This document shows positions 51,084 through 58,680 of a stretch of DNA of 64,000 bases, one piece after another. The stretch's first letter is position 1, and the number at the start of each line of letters is the position of its first letter. A program made the position numbers and the translations under genes. The DNA comes from an uncultured Lachnospiraceae bacterium (GTDB lineage: Bacteria > Bacillota > Clostridia > Lachnospirales > Lachnospiraceae): the NCBI GenBank assembly GCA_910584965.1, contig CAJUDZ010000006.1, positions 62,001 through 126,000 of the forward strand, given 5' to 3'. The notes below the pieces were generated by a model. That model did not search any database. It was not told the origin of the DNA and worked only from the letters and a program-made list of their open reading frames with translations.

Positions 51084-52442
51084 ATGGAAAGTATAGCGCT
51101 GCATAATCTTGGCTGTAAAGTAAACGGATATGAGATGGATGTTATGCAACAAATCTTGCAGGAAAAGGGTTATAAAATTGTATCATTTGATGAGAAAGCC
51201 GATATTTATATTATCAATACCTGTACGGTGACCAACATCGCGGACCAGAAAAGCAGACAGATGCTTCACCGCGCCAGGAAAAAAAATCCGGAGGCTGTTG
51301 TGGTGGCGGCCGGCTGTTATGTGCAGACCGGGGAAGAAAAAATAGCGGAGGATCTGACCGTCGATCTTGTAATCGGCAATAACCGGAAGAAGGATGTGGC
51401 GGAGATTCTCGAAGAATATCTGGGTGAGAGAAGAAAAGGAACGCTGCCCCGGGAGGACAGGACGCTGCGGAGCCGGACGGTCATTGACATTAACCATACG
51501 AAAGAATATGAGGAAATGAAACTTCATGGGACGGGCGGACATACGAGAGCCTATGTAAAGATACAGGATGGCTGCAACCAGTTCTGCTCTTACTGTATTA
51601 TTCCGTATGCGAGAGGCCGGGTGCGGAGCCGCGGAGAGGAAGACATTCTGAAAGAGGTGTCCGGACTTATCGAAAGCGGTTATCAGGAAGTTGTGCTGAC
51701 CGGCATCCATATCAGTTCTTACGGAATAGACCGGGGCGGTTCGGAGCTGCTTCAGCTGCTTGAAAAATTAAACGCAATGGAAGGGTTAAAACGTATTCGG
51801 CTCGGATCTCTGGAACCGGGAATTATAACGGAAGAATTTGCGGAAAAGCTCTCCGGCCTTTCCTGCGTATGCCCGCATTTTCACCTGTCTTTGCAGAGCG
51901 GATGCGATGAGACGCTTCGTCGGATGAATAGACGTTACACGACGGGGGAATACTTGGAAAAAGTAGAAATGCTGCGGAAATATTTTGACCGTCCCGCAAT
52001 TACGACGGATATCATTGTCGGGTTTCCCGGCGAAACGGAAGAAGAATTTGCGGTTACGGAGGCTTTCCTTACCAAAGTACATTTTTCGGAGATGCACATT
52101 TTTAAATATTCCAGGAGACAGGGAACGCGGGCGGCGGCGATGGAAGCCCAGATTCCGGATCAGGTAAAGAACGAACGGAGCGGCAGGCTGATGCGGCTTG
52201 CCCGGCTTATGTCACAGGAATACAGGCAGTCTTTTGCCGGTGAGAAAGCGGAAGTTCTGTATGAAGAAGCAAAAATGCAAAACGGAGAGGTTTATCAGAT
52301 CGGACATACGGTACGATATATAAAAACAGGAAGGAAAACACAGGAAGCGTTGAGAAACCGTATTCTGACGGAAACGCTGACGGAGGATTTTCTGGACGAT
52401 ATGGTACTTGTGCAGGCTGAGAACGGGAATGAAAATCATTAA
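51084..52442 (+). CDS. mtaB: tRNA t6A37 methylthiotransferase MtaB
   Basis: A 452-residue radical-SAM enzyme that converts t6A37 to ms2t6A in tRNAs reading ANN codons. The N-terminal methylthiotransferase domain holds three cysteines (NLGCKVN, NTCTVTN, AAGCYVQ), the radical-SAM cluster motif is CNQFCSYCIIPYARGRVRS, and a C-terminal TRAM domain includes the EAKMQNGEVYQIGHT region. The CKVN form separates MtaB from MiaB. The ATG at 51084 follows ACAGGAGTTATT; upstream codons overlap the divergent promoter. Confidence 0.94.
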   Translation: MESIALHNLGCKVNGYEMDVMQQILQEKGYKIVSFDEKADIYIINTCTVTNIADQKSRQMLHRARKKNPEAVVVAAGCYVQTGEEKIAEDLTVDLVIGNNRKKDVAEILEEYLGERRKGTLPREDRTLRSRTVIDINHTKEYEEMKLHGTGGHTRAYVKIQDGCNQFCSYCIIPYARGRVRSRGEEDILKEVSGLIESGYQEVVLTGIHISSYGIDRGGSELLQLLEKLNAMEGLKRIRLGSLEPGIITEEFAEKLSGLSCVCPHFHLSLQSGCDETLRRMNRRYTTGEYLEKVEMLRKYFDRPAITTDIIVGFPGETEEEFAVTEAFLTKVHFSEMHIFKYSRRQGTRAAAMEAQIPDQVKNERSGRLMRLARLMSQEYRQSFAGEKAEVLYEEAKMQNGEVYQIGHTVRYIKTGRKTQEALRNRILTETLTEDFLDDMVLVQAENGNENH

Positions 52443-52556
52443 GGATTCATTAAGATTCTCCGGAATTTGAAGGAAAGATTGAATTTTAACCACAGATAGA
52501 GTATGATAGACAGAAGGAATTGGACAAAAGCGGAAGAAGGGGGCGGCATTACGAAA

Positions 52557-52826
52557 ATGCAGGATTTCGAAAATACACAATATTTCAGAGTGGAGACGGA
52601 ACCGGAAACAGGCGTAAAGATTGTGCTTGCAACGGTTTACGAGGCATTGACGGAAAAAGGATATAATCCGGTGAATCAGATCGTAGGATATATTATGTCC
52701 GGCGACCCCACATATATAACCAGCCATAAAAACGCGAGGAGCCTGATTATGAAGGTGGAACGCGACGAACTGGTGGAAGAAATGCTGAAGGAGTATATTA
52801 AAAAATCTCTTCAGAAACAAAATTGA
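52557..52826 (+). CDS. ireB: IreB family regulatory phosphoprotein (UPF0297, YrzL)
   Basis: An 89-residue protein matching IreB in length. In Enterococcus IreB is phosphorylated on N-terminal threonines by the PASTA kinase IreK and limits cephalosporin resistance; here Thr7 lies in MQDFENTQYF. Conserved segments NPVNQIVGYIMSGDPTYITSHKNAR follow. ATG 52557 is used because the family starts there; GGGGGCGG lies about ten bases before it. It opens the IreB-RuvX-DUF1292 trio conserved across Firmicutes (yrzL-yrrK-yrzB). Confidence 0.93.
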   Translation: MQDFENTQYFRVETEPETGVKIVLATVYEALTEKGYNPVNQIVGYIMSGDPTYITSHKNARSLIMKVERDELVEEMLKEYIKKSLQKQN

Positions 52827-52862
52827 TTCACAGCATCAGAGGGAACGGGCAAGGTACGGATT

Positions 52863-53306
52863 ATGAGGATAATGGGTCTGGATTTCGGTTCCAAAACGGT
52901 AGGAGTGGCGATCAGCGACCCTCTCCTTATTACGGCACAGGGAATTGAAATTATCAGAAGAAAAGACGAGAATAAATTACGGCAGACTCTGGCAAGAATT
53001 GAGGAGCTGATCGTTCAGTATGAGGTGGAGGAAATTGTCCTGGGATTTCCCAAAAATATGAACGATACGATCGGGGAACGTGCGGAGCTTTCATTGGAAT
53101 TTAAGGACAAGCTGGAGAGAAGAACGGGACTGCCCGTAACGATGTGGGATGAAAGGCTGACGACAGTGGCCGCGGACAGGGCCATGATGGAAGCGGGAAT
53201 CAGAAGAGAAAACCGGAAGGAACATGTGGACCGGATAGCGGCGGTTTTGATACTGCAGGGATTCCTGGACAGACGCAGCATGGAGAAAGAGACTGCGGAA
53301 AAGTAA
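52863..53306 (+). CDS. ruvX: Putative Holliday junction resolvase RuvX (YqgF)
   Basis: A 147-residue RNase H-fold protein. The acidic catalytic positions are in MGLDFGSKTVGVAISDP, IVLGFPKNMNDTIGERA and DERLTTVAADRAM, with a late HVDRIAAVLILQ segment. In E. coli YqgF processes pre-16S rRNA; in other bacteria it is tied to recombination, so the physiological target is not settled. The ATG at 52863 follows GCAAGGTACG. Middle gene of the conserved trio. Confidence 0.93.
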   Translation: MRIMGLDFGSKTVGVAISDPLLITAQGIEIIRRKDENKLRQTLARIEELIVQYEVEEIVLGFPKNMNDTIGERAELSLEFKDKLERRTGLPVTMWDERLTTVAADRAMMEAGIRRENRKEHVDRIAAVLILQGFLDRRSMEKETAEK

Positions 53307-53324
53307 GAAACGGAGTATTTGGAA

Positions 53325-53579
53325 ATGGAAAAGATTATTTTCAGGGCGGAAGGTGAAGAGCCGGTTGAGTTTTATGTTCTGGAACAGACAAGAATCGGCG
53401 GTATCGATTATATTCTTGTTACGGATACGGAAGAGGAAGACGGGGAAGCCCTGATATTACGGGATGTGTCACAACAAGGCGAGGAAGAGGCGCTTTATGA
53501 AATTGTGACATCGGATGAGGAACTTGATGCAGTTTCGGCTGTATTTGAAAATATGCTTGAGGATATCGAACTGTCCTGA
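53325..53579 (+). CDS. DUF1292 family protein (YrzB)
   Basis: An 84-residue acidic protein with the DUF1292 pattern IDYILVTDTEEEDGEALILRDV and a second half EEALYEIVTSDEELDAVSAVFENML. Function unknown; nearly always encoded after ruvX in Firmicutes, as here (18-base gap). ATG 53325 follows ACGGAG at normal spacing; a TTG at 53319 is possible but too close to that site. Confidence 0.9.
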   Translation: MEKIIFRAEGEEPVEFYVLEQTRIGGIDYILVTDTEEEDGEALILRDVSQQGEEEALYEIVTSDEELDAVSAVFENMLEDIELS

Positions 53580-53779
53580 AGGCGTACTGAAAGTTTAATA
53601 AAAAACGGAAACAAATCAATTAAAAAACGCGGGTACATATAGAGTCTCATCGGACTGTTTGTCCGAACCGGGGAAGCGACAGCGTCCGGGAAAAGAGCGG
53701 AAATCAAAAAAGTGAATGCCGGCAGCTTTTGCGGAAAGGCCGATCAGTCGATGGAACACTATACTGACCAGCAGGAAAA

Positions 53780-55468
53780 ATGGAGGAAAATTTTTTGAAA
53801 AAAAATGAACAGGGAACGGCATCCGGGCTGAAGATTATTCCTTTGGGCGGCCTGGAGCAGATCGGGCTGAATATTACTGCCTTTGAATACGAAGACAGTA
53901 TTATTGTAGTTGACTGCGGTCTGTCTTTTCCGGAAGATGAGATGCTCGGCATCGATCTGGTAATTCCGGATGTTACTTATCTGAAGGATCATATCGACAA
54001 AGTGAAAGGATTTATGATTACGCACGGTCATGAGGACCATATCGGTGCGCTGCCGTATATTCTGAAAGAGATCAATGTGCCCGTTTATGCGACGAAGCTG
54101 ACGATGGGCATTATTGAAAACAAGCTGAAAGAACATGAACTGATGAATACGACGAAACGCAAAGTCGTAAAATTCGGCCAGTCGATTAATCTGGGTCAGT
54201 TCCGGATTGAGTTTATCAAGACGAACCACAGCATCGTGGATGCTGCCGCGCTGGCAATTTATTCCCCGGCGGGCATTGTCGTGCACACGGGAGATTTTAA
54301 AGTCGATTATACACCGGTATTCGGAGACGCCATCGATTTACAGCGTTTTGCGGAAATCGGCAAAAAGGGCGTGCTTGCGCTGATGTGCGACAGCACGAAT
54401 GCGGAACGGCCCGGTTTTACGCCTTCCGAAAAAACGGTGGGAAAAACTTTCGATACGCTCTTTTCGGAACACAGCGATACGAGAATCATTATTGCGACAT
54501 TCGCGTCCAATGTGGACCGGGTACAGCAGATCATTAATTCGGCGTACAAGTTCGGCCGGAAGGTTGTGGTGGAAGGCCGCAGCATGGTCAATATTATTGA
54601 AACGGCGTCTACGCTCGGTTATTTGAATATACCGGATCAGACGCTGATCGATGTGGAGCAGTTAAAGAATTACCCGAATGAAAAAACGGTTATCATTACG
54701 ACGGGAAGCCAGGGAGAGAGCATGGCGGCATTAAGCCGCATGGCGGGAAGCATTCACAAAAAGATTTCCATCGTGCCCGGCGATACGGTTATTTTCTCGT
54801 CCAATCCGATACCCGGAAATGAAAAAGCGGTTACGAACGTGATCAACGAGCTTTTAATGAAGGGTGCGGATGTCATTTTTCAGGACGTCCATGTTTCGGG
54901 ACATGCCTGTCAGGAAGAGATCAAACTTTTATATACGCTGCTGCATCCAAGATATGCGGTGCCGGTGCACGGAGAGTATAAGCATTTAAAGGCACAGGCC
55001 AAGATCGCGAACGGACTCGGCATCGATAAGGAAAATATCTTTATTCTGCATTCCGGAGATGTCCTGGAAATCAGCGAAGAGAAGGCGGAAGTGACCGGAA
55101 GAGTGCCGGTAGGCGCGATTCTGGTGGACGGACTCGGCGTTGGTGATGTCGGAAACGTGGTTCTGCGGGACAGACAGCACCTTGCGGAAGACGGCATTAT
55201 TATCATAGTGCTTGCACTCGATTCTTACAACAGCCAGCTTGTGTCGGGGCCGGATATCGTGTCCCGGGGGTTTGTGTATGTGAGGGAATCCGACGAACTG
55301 CTGGAAGAAGCGAGGCTTCTTGTAGACAGCGCCGTGGAAGGATGTCTGGAGAAAGGGCAGACCGATTGGGGAAAACTGAAATCTACGATTAAAGATGTTC
55401 TGAGCGAATATGTATGGAAAAAGACAAAACGGCGCCCGATGATACTTCCGATTATTATGGAAGTCTAA
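53780..55468 (+). CDS. rnj: Ribonuclease J
   Basis: A 562-residue metallo-beta-lactamase/beta-CASP ribonuclease with 5'-3' exonuclease and endonuclease activity in mRNA decay and rRNA maturation. The zinc motif is THGHEDHIGALPY, beta-CASP motifs include GDFKVDYTP, ASNVDRVQQI, TTGSQGE and VHVSGHACQEE, then HPRYAVPVHGEYKHL. Start is either ATG 53780 or TTG 53795; GGAGGAAA begins at 53782, which would suit the TTG, while a weaker AGGA precedes the ATG. The gene lies between the yrzB and ylbF homologues, a Clostridia arrangement that splits the Bacillus order. Confidence 0.94.
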   Translation: MEENFLKKNEQGTASGLKIIPLGGLEQIGLNITAFEYEDSIIVVDCGLSFPEDEMLGIDLVIPDVTYLKDHIDKVKGFMITHGHEDHIGALPYILKEINVPVYATKLTMGIIENKLKEHELMNTTKRKVVKFGQSINLGQFRIEFIKTNHSIVDAAALAIYSPAGIVVHTGDFKVDYTPVFGDAIDLQRFAEIGKKGVLALMCDSTNAERPGFTPSEKTVGKTFDTLFSEHSDTRIIIATFASNVDRVQQIINSAYKFGRKVVVEGRSMVNIIETASTLGYLNIPDQTLIDVEQLKNYPNEKTVIITTGSQGESMAALSRMAGSIHKKISIVPGDTVIFSSNPIPGNEKAVTNVINELLMKGADVIFQDVHVSGHACQEEIKLLYTLLHPRYAVPVHGEYKHLKAQAKIANGLGIDKENIFILHSGDVLEISEEKAEVTGRVPVGAILVDGLGVGDVGNVVLRDRQHLAEDGIIIIVLALDSYNSQLVSGPDIVSRGFVYVRESDELLEEARLLVDSAVEGCLEKGQTDWGKLKSTIKDVLSEYVWKKTKRRPMILPIIMEV

Positions 55469-55482
55469 AAGGAGAGGACTGC

Positions 55483-55815
55483 ATGTTAGACAGCATTGTA
55501 CAGAAAGCGGCGGATAACTTTATAGAAGAAATCAAAAAATCAAATATTTACAGGGAATATGATTTTCAGAAAGAGAAGTTAAAGAGGCAGCCGGAGCTGT
55601 TTGATAAAGTAACCGAATTTCGGCAGAAGAACTATGCGTTACAGACGGAAACGCCGGCGGAGGAACTGCTGGACAGGCTCGATGCCTTTGAACGGGAATA
55701 CGAAGAATTTCGCTCCCATCCGCTGGTGGATGATTTCCTGAGAGCGGAGCTTGCTTTCTGCCGTATGATGCAGGAAGTGAATGTGCTGATTACTGCGGAG
55801 CTGGATTTTGAGTAA
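55483..55815 (+). CDS. YlbF/YmcA family regulator
   Basis: A 110-residue helical protein. LDSIVQKAADNFIEEIKKSNIYREY opens it and VTEFRQKNYAL, HPLVDDFLRAELAFCRMMQEVN are family segments. In B. subtilis YlbF, YmcA and YaaT form the Y-complex that steers RNase Y. Here it directly follows RNase J (14-base gap), which supports a link to RNA turnover, though that is inference. ATG 55483 follows AAAAGGAGAGG; the frame upstream overlaps rnj. Confidence 0.88.
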   Translation: MLDSIVQKAADNFIEEIKKSNIYREYDFQKEKLKRQPELFDKVTEFRQKNYALQTETPAEELLDRLDAFEREYEEFRSHPLVDDFLRAELAFCRMMQEVNVLITAELDFE

Positions 55816-55851
55816 AAACCTGAATCTGTGATGCAAGGCGGAGGTTTTTGT

Positions 55852-56343
55852 ATGAACATAAAAGAAGTAATAGGTTCGATTGTGGAAACGATTATCAAAG
55901 TAGCGGCACTCCTGTTTCTGATTTCCTTTGTTTACGATGCCGCGATCAAGGCCTATGATTTCGGTTTCAGGGTCTTTGCGGAAGAGGCCATGACGACCGG
56001 AGACGGCAGGACAATCAGCATTTCCGTGGAACAGGATGATACCGTTATGGATATCGGGAAAAATCTGCAGGAAAAAGGGCTGATACGGGATGCGAATCTT
56101 TTCTTCGTGCAGGAGCTTCTTTCGGAAAACCACGGAAAAATCAATCCCGGTATCTACGATCTTAACACATCTATGAAGAGCGATGAAATGCTTGCGATTA
56201 TGGCGGCGGAACCGGAAGAAGAAAAGAAAAAAGAAGCGGAAAACAGCGGCAAGGCTGATTCCGAAGAAGAGGAAGATCAGGACGCCGGCGATGCGGAAGA
56301 AAACGGCGCGGAAGAAAACGGCGCGGAAGGTGAGGCGGAATGA
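55852..56343 (+). CDS. MltG-like N-terminal protein lacking the transglycosylase domain
   Basis: A 163-residue protein. One membrane helix lies at about 12-32, then a LysM-like YceG subdomain (about 53-118: ISISVEQDDTVMDIGKNLQEKGLIRDANLFF, NPGIYDLNTSMKSDEML), then a 45-residue acidic tail (Glu/Asp/Ala). The catalytic half of MltG with its ELTEKE-type glutamate is missing, so peptidoglycan cleavage is not expected. Its place before the yrrM-like O-methyltransferase is that of mltG (yrrL) in B. subtilis. ATG 55852 follows AGGCGGAGG. Either a reduced MltG or a family of its own. Confidence 0.8.
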   Translation: MNIKEVIGSIVETIIKVAALLFLISFVYDAAIKAYDFGFRVFAEEAMTTGDGRTISISVEQDDTVMDIGKNLQEKGLIRDANLFFVQELLSENHGKINPGIYDLNTSMKSDEMLAIMAAEPEEEKKKEAENSGKADSEEEEDQDAGDAEENGAEENGAEGEAE

Positions 56344-56984
56344 CAGGAGATGAGCGTACTACGGCGTTTATCAATTCCCTGGACCCGGGCAATACCCCTT
56401 TTTTGGATGAGATAGAAAAGGAAGCGAAGAAAACCAATGTACCGATTATCAGAACGGAGATGCAGAGCTTTATCAAATTGCTGCTTGCTGTAAAAAAGCC
56501 CGCATCTGTTCTGGAGGTCGGCTGTGCCATTGGTTTTTCTGCATTATTGATGAGCGAGTATGCGCCGGCGGGATGTACGATAACCACGATTGAAAAATAT
56601 GAAAAGCGGATTCCCATTGCCCTGGAGAATTTCAGGCGGGCGGGAAAAGAAGACTGCATTACGCTTCTGGAAGGCGATGCGGCGGATTGGCTGAAAAAGC
56701 TGGATGGCCCTTATGATTTTATTTTTATGGATGCTGCAAAGGGACAGTATATTCATTTTCTGCCGGATATTCTGCGGCTGATGCCGGACGGAGGCATTCT
56801 TTTATCCGATAATGTGCTGCAGGACGGGGATATTATCGAGTCCCGTTATGCCGTGACGAGAAGAAACCGCACAATACATACCCGTATGCGGGACTATTTA
56901 TATGAACTGAAGCATCATCCCGATCTGGAAACGGCGATTCTGCCGCTGGGCGACGGGGTGACTGTGAGCGTAAAGAAAAGATGA
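56340..56984 (+). CDS. O-methyltransferase, YrrM type
   Basis: A 214-residue SAM-dependent methyltransferase of the catechol/caffeoyl-CoA O-methyltransferase family. VLEVGCAIGFSALLM is motif I, IEKYEKRI motif II, and FIFMDAAKGQY with LLSDNVLQDG give metal-binding aspartates. Bacterial YrrM-type members (TrmR in B. subtilis) methylate 5-hydroxyuridine in tRNA; the U32-family protein downstream belongs to the hydroxylation step of that pathway, so the pair fits 5-methoxyuridine synthesis. That link is inference from family knowledge and order. ATG overlaps the previous stop. Confidence 0.9.
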   Translation: MTGDERTTAFINSLDPGNTPFLDEIEKEAKKTNVPIIRTEMQSFIKLLLAVKKPASVLEVGCAIGFSALLMSEYAPAGCTITTIEKYEKRIPIALENFRRAGKEDCITLLEGDAADWLKKLDGPYDFIFMDAAKGQYIHFLPDILRLMPDGGILLSDNVLQDGDIIESRYAVTRRNRTIHTRMRDYLYELKHHPDLETAILPLGDGVTVSVKKR

Positions 56985-56997
56985 AGCTTTTCTAAGC

Positions 56998-57391
56998 CGG
57001 CAGAGGACGCCGCCCAAGAAAAGCTAATCATCTTTGGCAGAATCGCAAGAGCAATTCTGCCGGGGTAATGGAAAGAACAGAAGTGGTTCTAGAGCTCACG
57101 GCAGAGGACGCCGCCTAAGAAAAGCTAATCATCTTTGGCAGAATCGCAAGAGCAATTCTGCCGGGGTAATGGAAAGAACAGAAGTGGTTCTAGAGCTCAC
57201 GGCAGAGGACGCCGCCTAAGAAAAGCTAATCATCTTTGGCAGAATCGCAAGAGCAATTCTGCCGGGGTAATGGAAAGAACAGAAGTGGTTCTAGAGCTCA
57301 CGGCAGAGGACGCCGCCTAAGAAAAGTTAATCATCTTTGGCAGAATCGCAAGAGCAATTCTGCCGGGGGTAATGGAAAGAACAGAAGTGGT
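56998..57391. repeat. 101-bp tandem repeat array, about 3.9 copies
   Basis: Units start at 56998, 57099, 57200 and 57301; the fourth diverges after 57391. Units 2 and 3 are identical. Each contains a hairpin ggcagaat..attctgcc. The array also carries a 17-codon micro-frame, atg to taa, at 57068, 57169 and 57270. In the fourth copy the same frame start (57372) reads on in frame into the U32 gene. The gap 56985-57425 holds nothing else. Confidence 0.93.
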
Positions 57392-57425
57392 TCCGGCGGG
57401 GGTGAAACGGAAGGATTGGAGTGTA

Positions 57426-58655
57426 ATGAGAAAACCAGAATTATTGATTCCGGCGAGCAGTCTGGAAGTGTTAAAGACGGCGGTGATTTTTGGGGCAGAT
57501 GCGGTGTATATTGGAGGAGAGGCGTTCGGCCTGCGGGCGAAAGCGAAAAATTTCACGAAAGAAGAGATGGTGGAAGGAATCGCTTTTGCGCACGAGCATG
57601 GCGTGCGCGTTCATGTGACGGCAAATATACTGGCGCATAACGACGATATGGAAGGCGCGGCGGCTTATTTCAGGGAGTTAAAAGAAATAAAGCCGGATGC
57701 GTTCATCATTGCGGATCCCGGAATGTTTATGCTGGCGAAAGAGATCTGTCCGGAAATCGATGTCCATATTTCCACGCAGGCCAATAATACGAATTATATG
57801 ACCTTCCGGTTCTGGCATGAACAGGGAGCAAAGAGAGTCGTCTCCGCGAGAGAACTGTCTTTGCGGGAAATTAAGGAGATCAGGAAACGGGTGCCGGAAG
57901 ATCTGGAAATCGAAAGTTTTATTCATGGGGCGATGTGCATTTCCTATTCGGGGCGCTGCCTTCTGAGCAGTTATTTTACGGGACGGGATGCCAACCAGGG
58001 AGCCTGTACCCATCCCTGCCGCTGGAAATATGCGGTGATGGAAGAAAAACGGCCCGGAGAATATTTTCCCGTCTACGAAAACGAGCGGGGTACTTATATA
58101 TTTAATTCCAAAGATCTGTGCATGATAGAACATATTCCGGAGATGATCGACGCGGGAATCGACAGTTTTAAAATAGAAGGCCGGATGAAGACCGCGCTGT
58201 ATGTTGCGACGGTCGCGCGCACTTACCGGAAGGCGATCGATGATTATCTGGAATCTGAGGAAAAATATCGGGAAAATATGGACTGGTACCGGTCGGAAAT
58301 TTCCAAGTGCACATACCGCCAGTTTACGACAGGCTTTTACTTCGGAAGACAGGAAACGGAAAACGCACAGATTTATGACAATAACACGTATGTGAATGAA
58401 TATACGTATCTCGGCATTGTTGGTTCCGTGGGGGAATCAGGCCGCGCGCGCATAGAACAGAGAAATAAATTCTGTGTGGGAGACGATATTGAAATCATGA
58501 AGCCTTCGGGAGAGAATATCCCCGTTAAGGTGCTTCATATGTATAATGAAGAAGGGGAAGCGGTGGAAAGCTGTCCGCATTCCAAACAGCAGATTGATCT
58601 GGAACTTTCACAGGCGCCGGAACCGTATGATATTCTGCGGGCTGCATGCCGGTAA
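57426..58655 (+). CDS. U32 family peptidase-like protein (YrrO/TrhP type)
   Basis: A 409-residue protein of family U32. RKPELLIPASSLEVLKTAVIFGADAVYIGG opens it; the signature around EIESFIHGAMCISYSGRCLLSSY is followed by the cluster-ligand cysteines GACTHPCRWKY. In E. coli (YegQ) and B. subtilis (YrrN/YrrO) such proteins hydroxylate U34 of tRNA rather than act as peptidases. ATG 57426 follows GGAAGGATTGGAG. An in-frame ATG at 57372, inside the tandem array, would add 18 residues beginning MERTEVVPAG. It ends 25 bases from the converging permease gene. Confidence 0.92.
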   Translation: MRKPELLIPASSLEVLKTAVIFGADAVYIGGEAFGLRAKAKNFTKEEMVEGIAFAHEHGVRVHVTANILAHNDDMEGAAAYFRELKEIKPDAFIIADPGMFMLAKEICPEIDVHISTQANNTNYMTFRFWHEQGAKRVVSARELSLREIKEIRKRVPEDLEIESFIHGAMCISYSGRCLLSSYFTGRDANQGACTHPCRWKYAVMEEKRPGEYFPVYENERGTYIFNSKDLCMIEHIPEMIDAGIDSFKIEGRMKTALYVATVARTYRKAIDDYLESEEKYRENMDWYRSEISKCTYRQFTTGFYFGRQETENAQIYDNNTYVNEYTYLGIVGSVGESGRARIEQRNKFCVGDDIEIMKPSGENIPVKVLHMYNEEGEAVESCPHSKQQIDLELSQAPEPYDILRAACR

Positions 58656-58680
58656 GGTATAAAAACATAGCAGCCGGCGC

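Noticed and set aside
57034..57320. Three overlapping 61-residue open frames in the 101-bp array
   Set aside because: They are identical reads through a repeat in shifting frames; no independent coding evidence. Only the shorter micro-frame is kept as an observation.
56998..57391. Possible CRISPR array
   Set aside because: Units are contiguous, 101 bases, with no variable spacers and no cas genes nearby.
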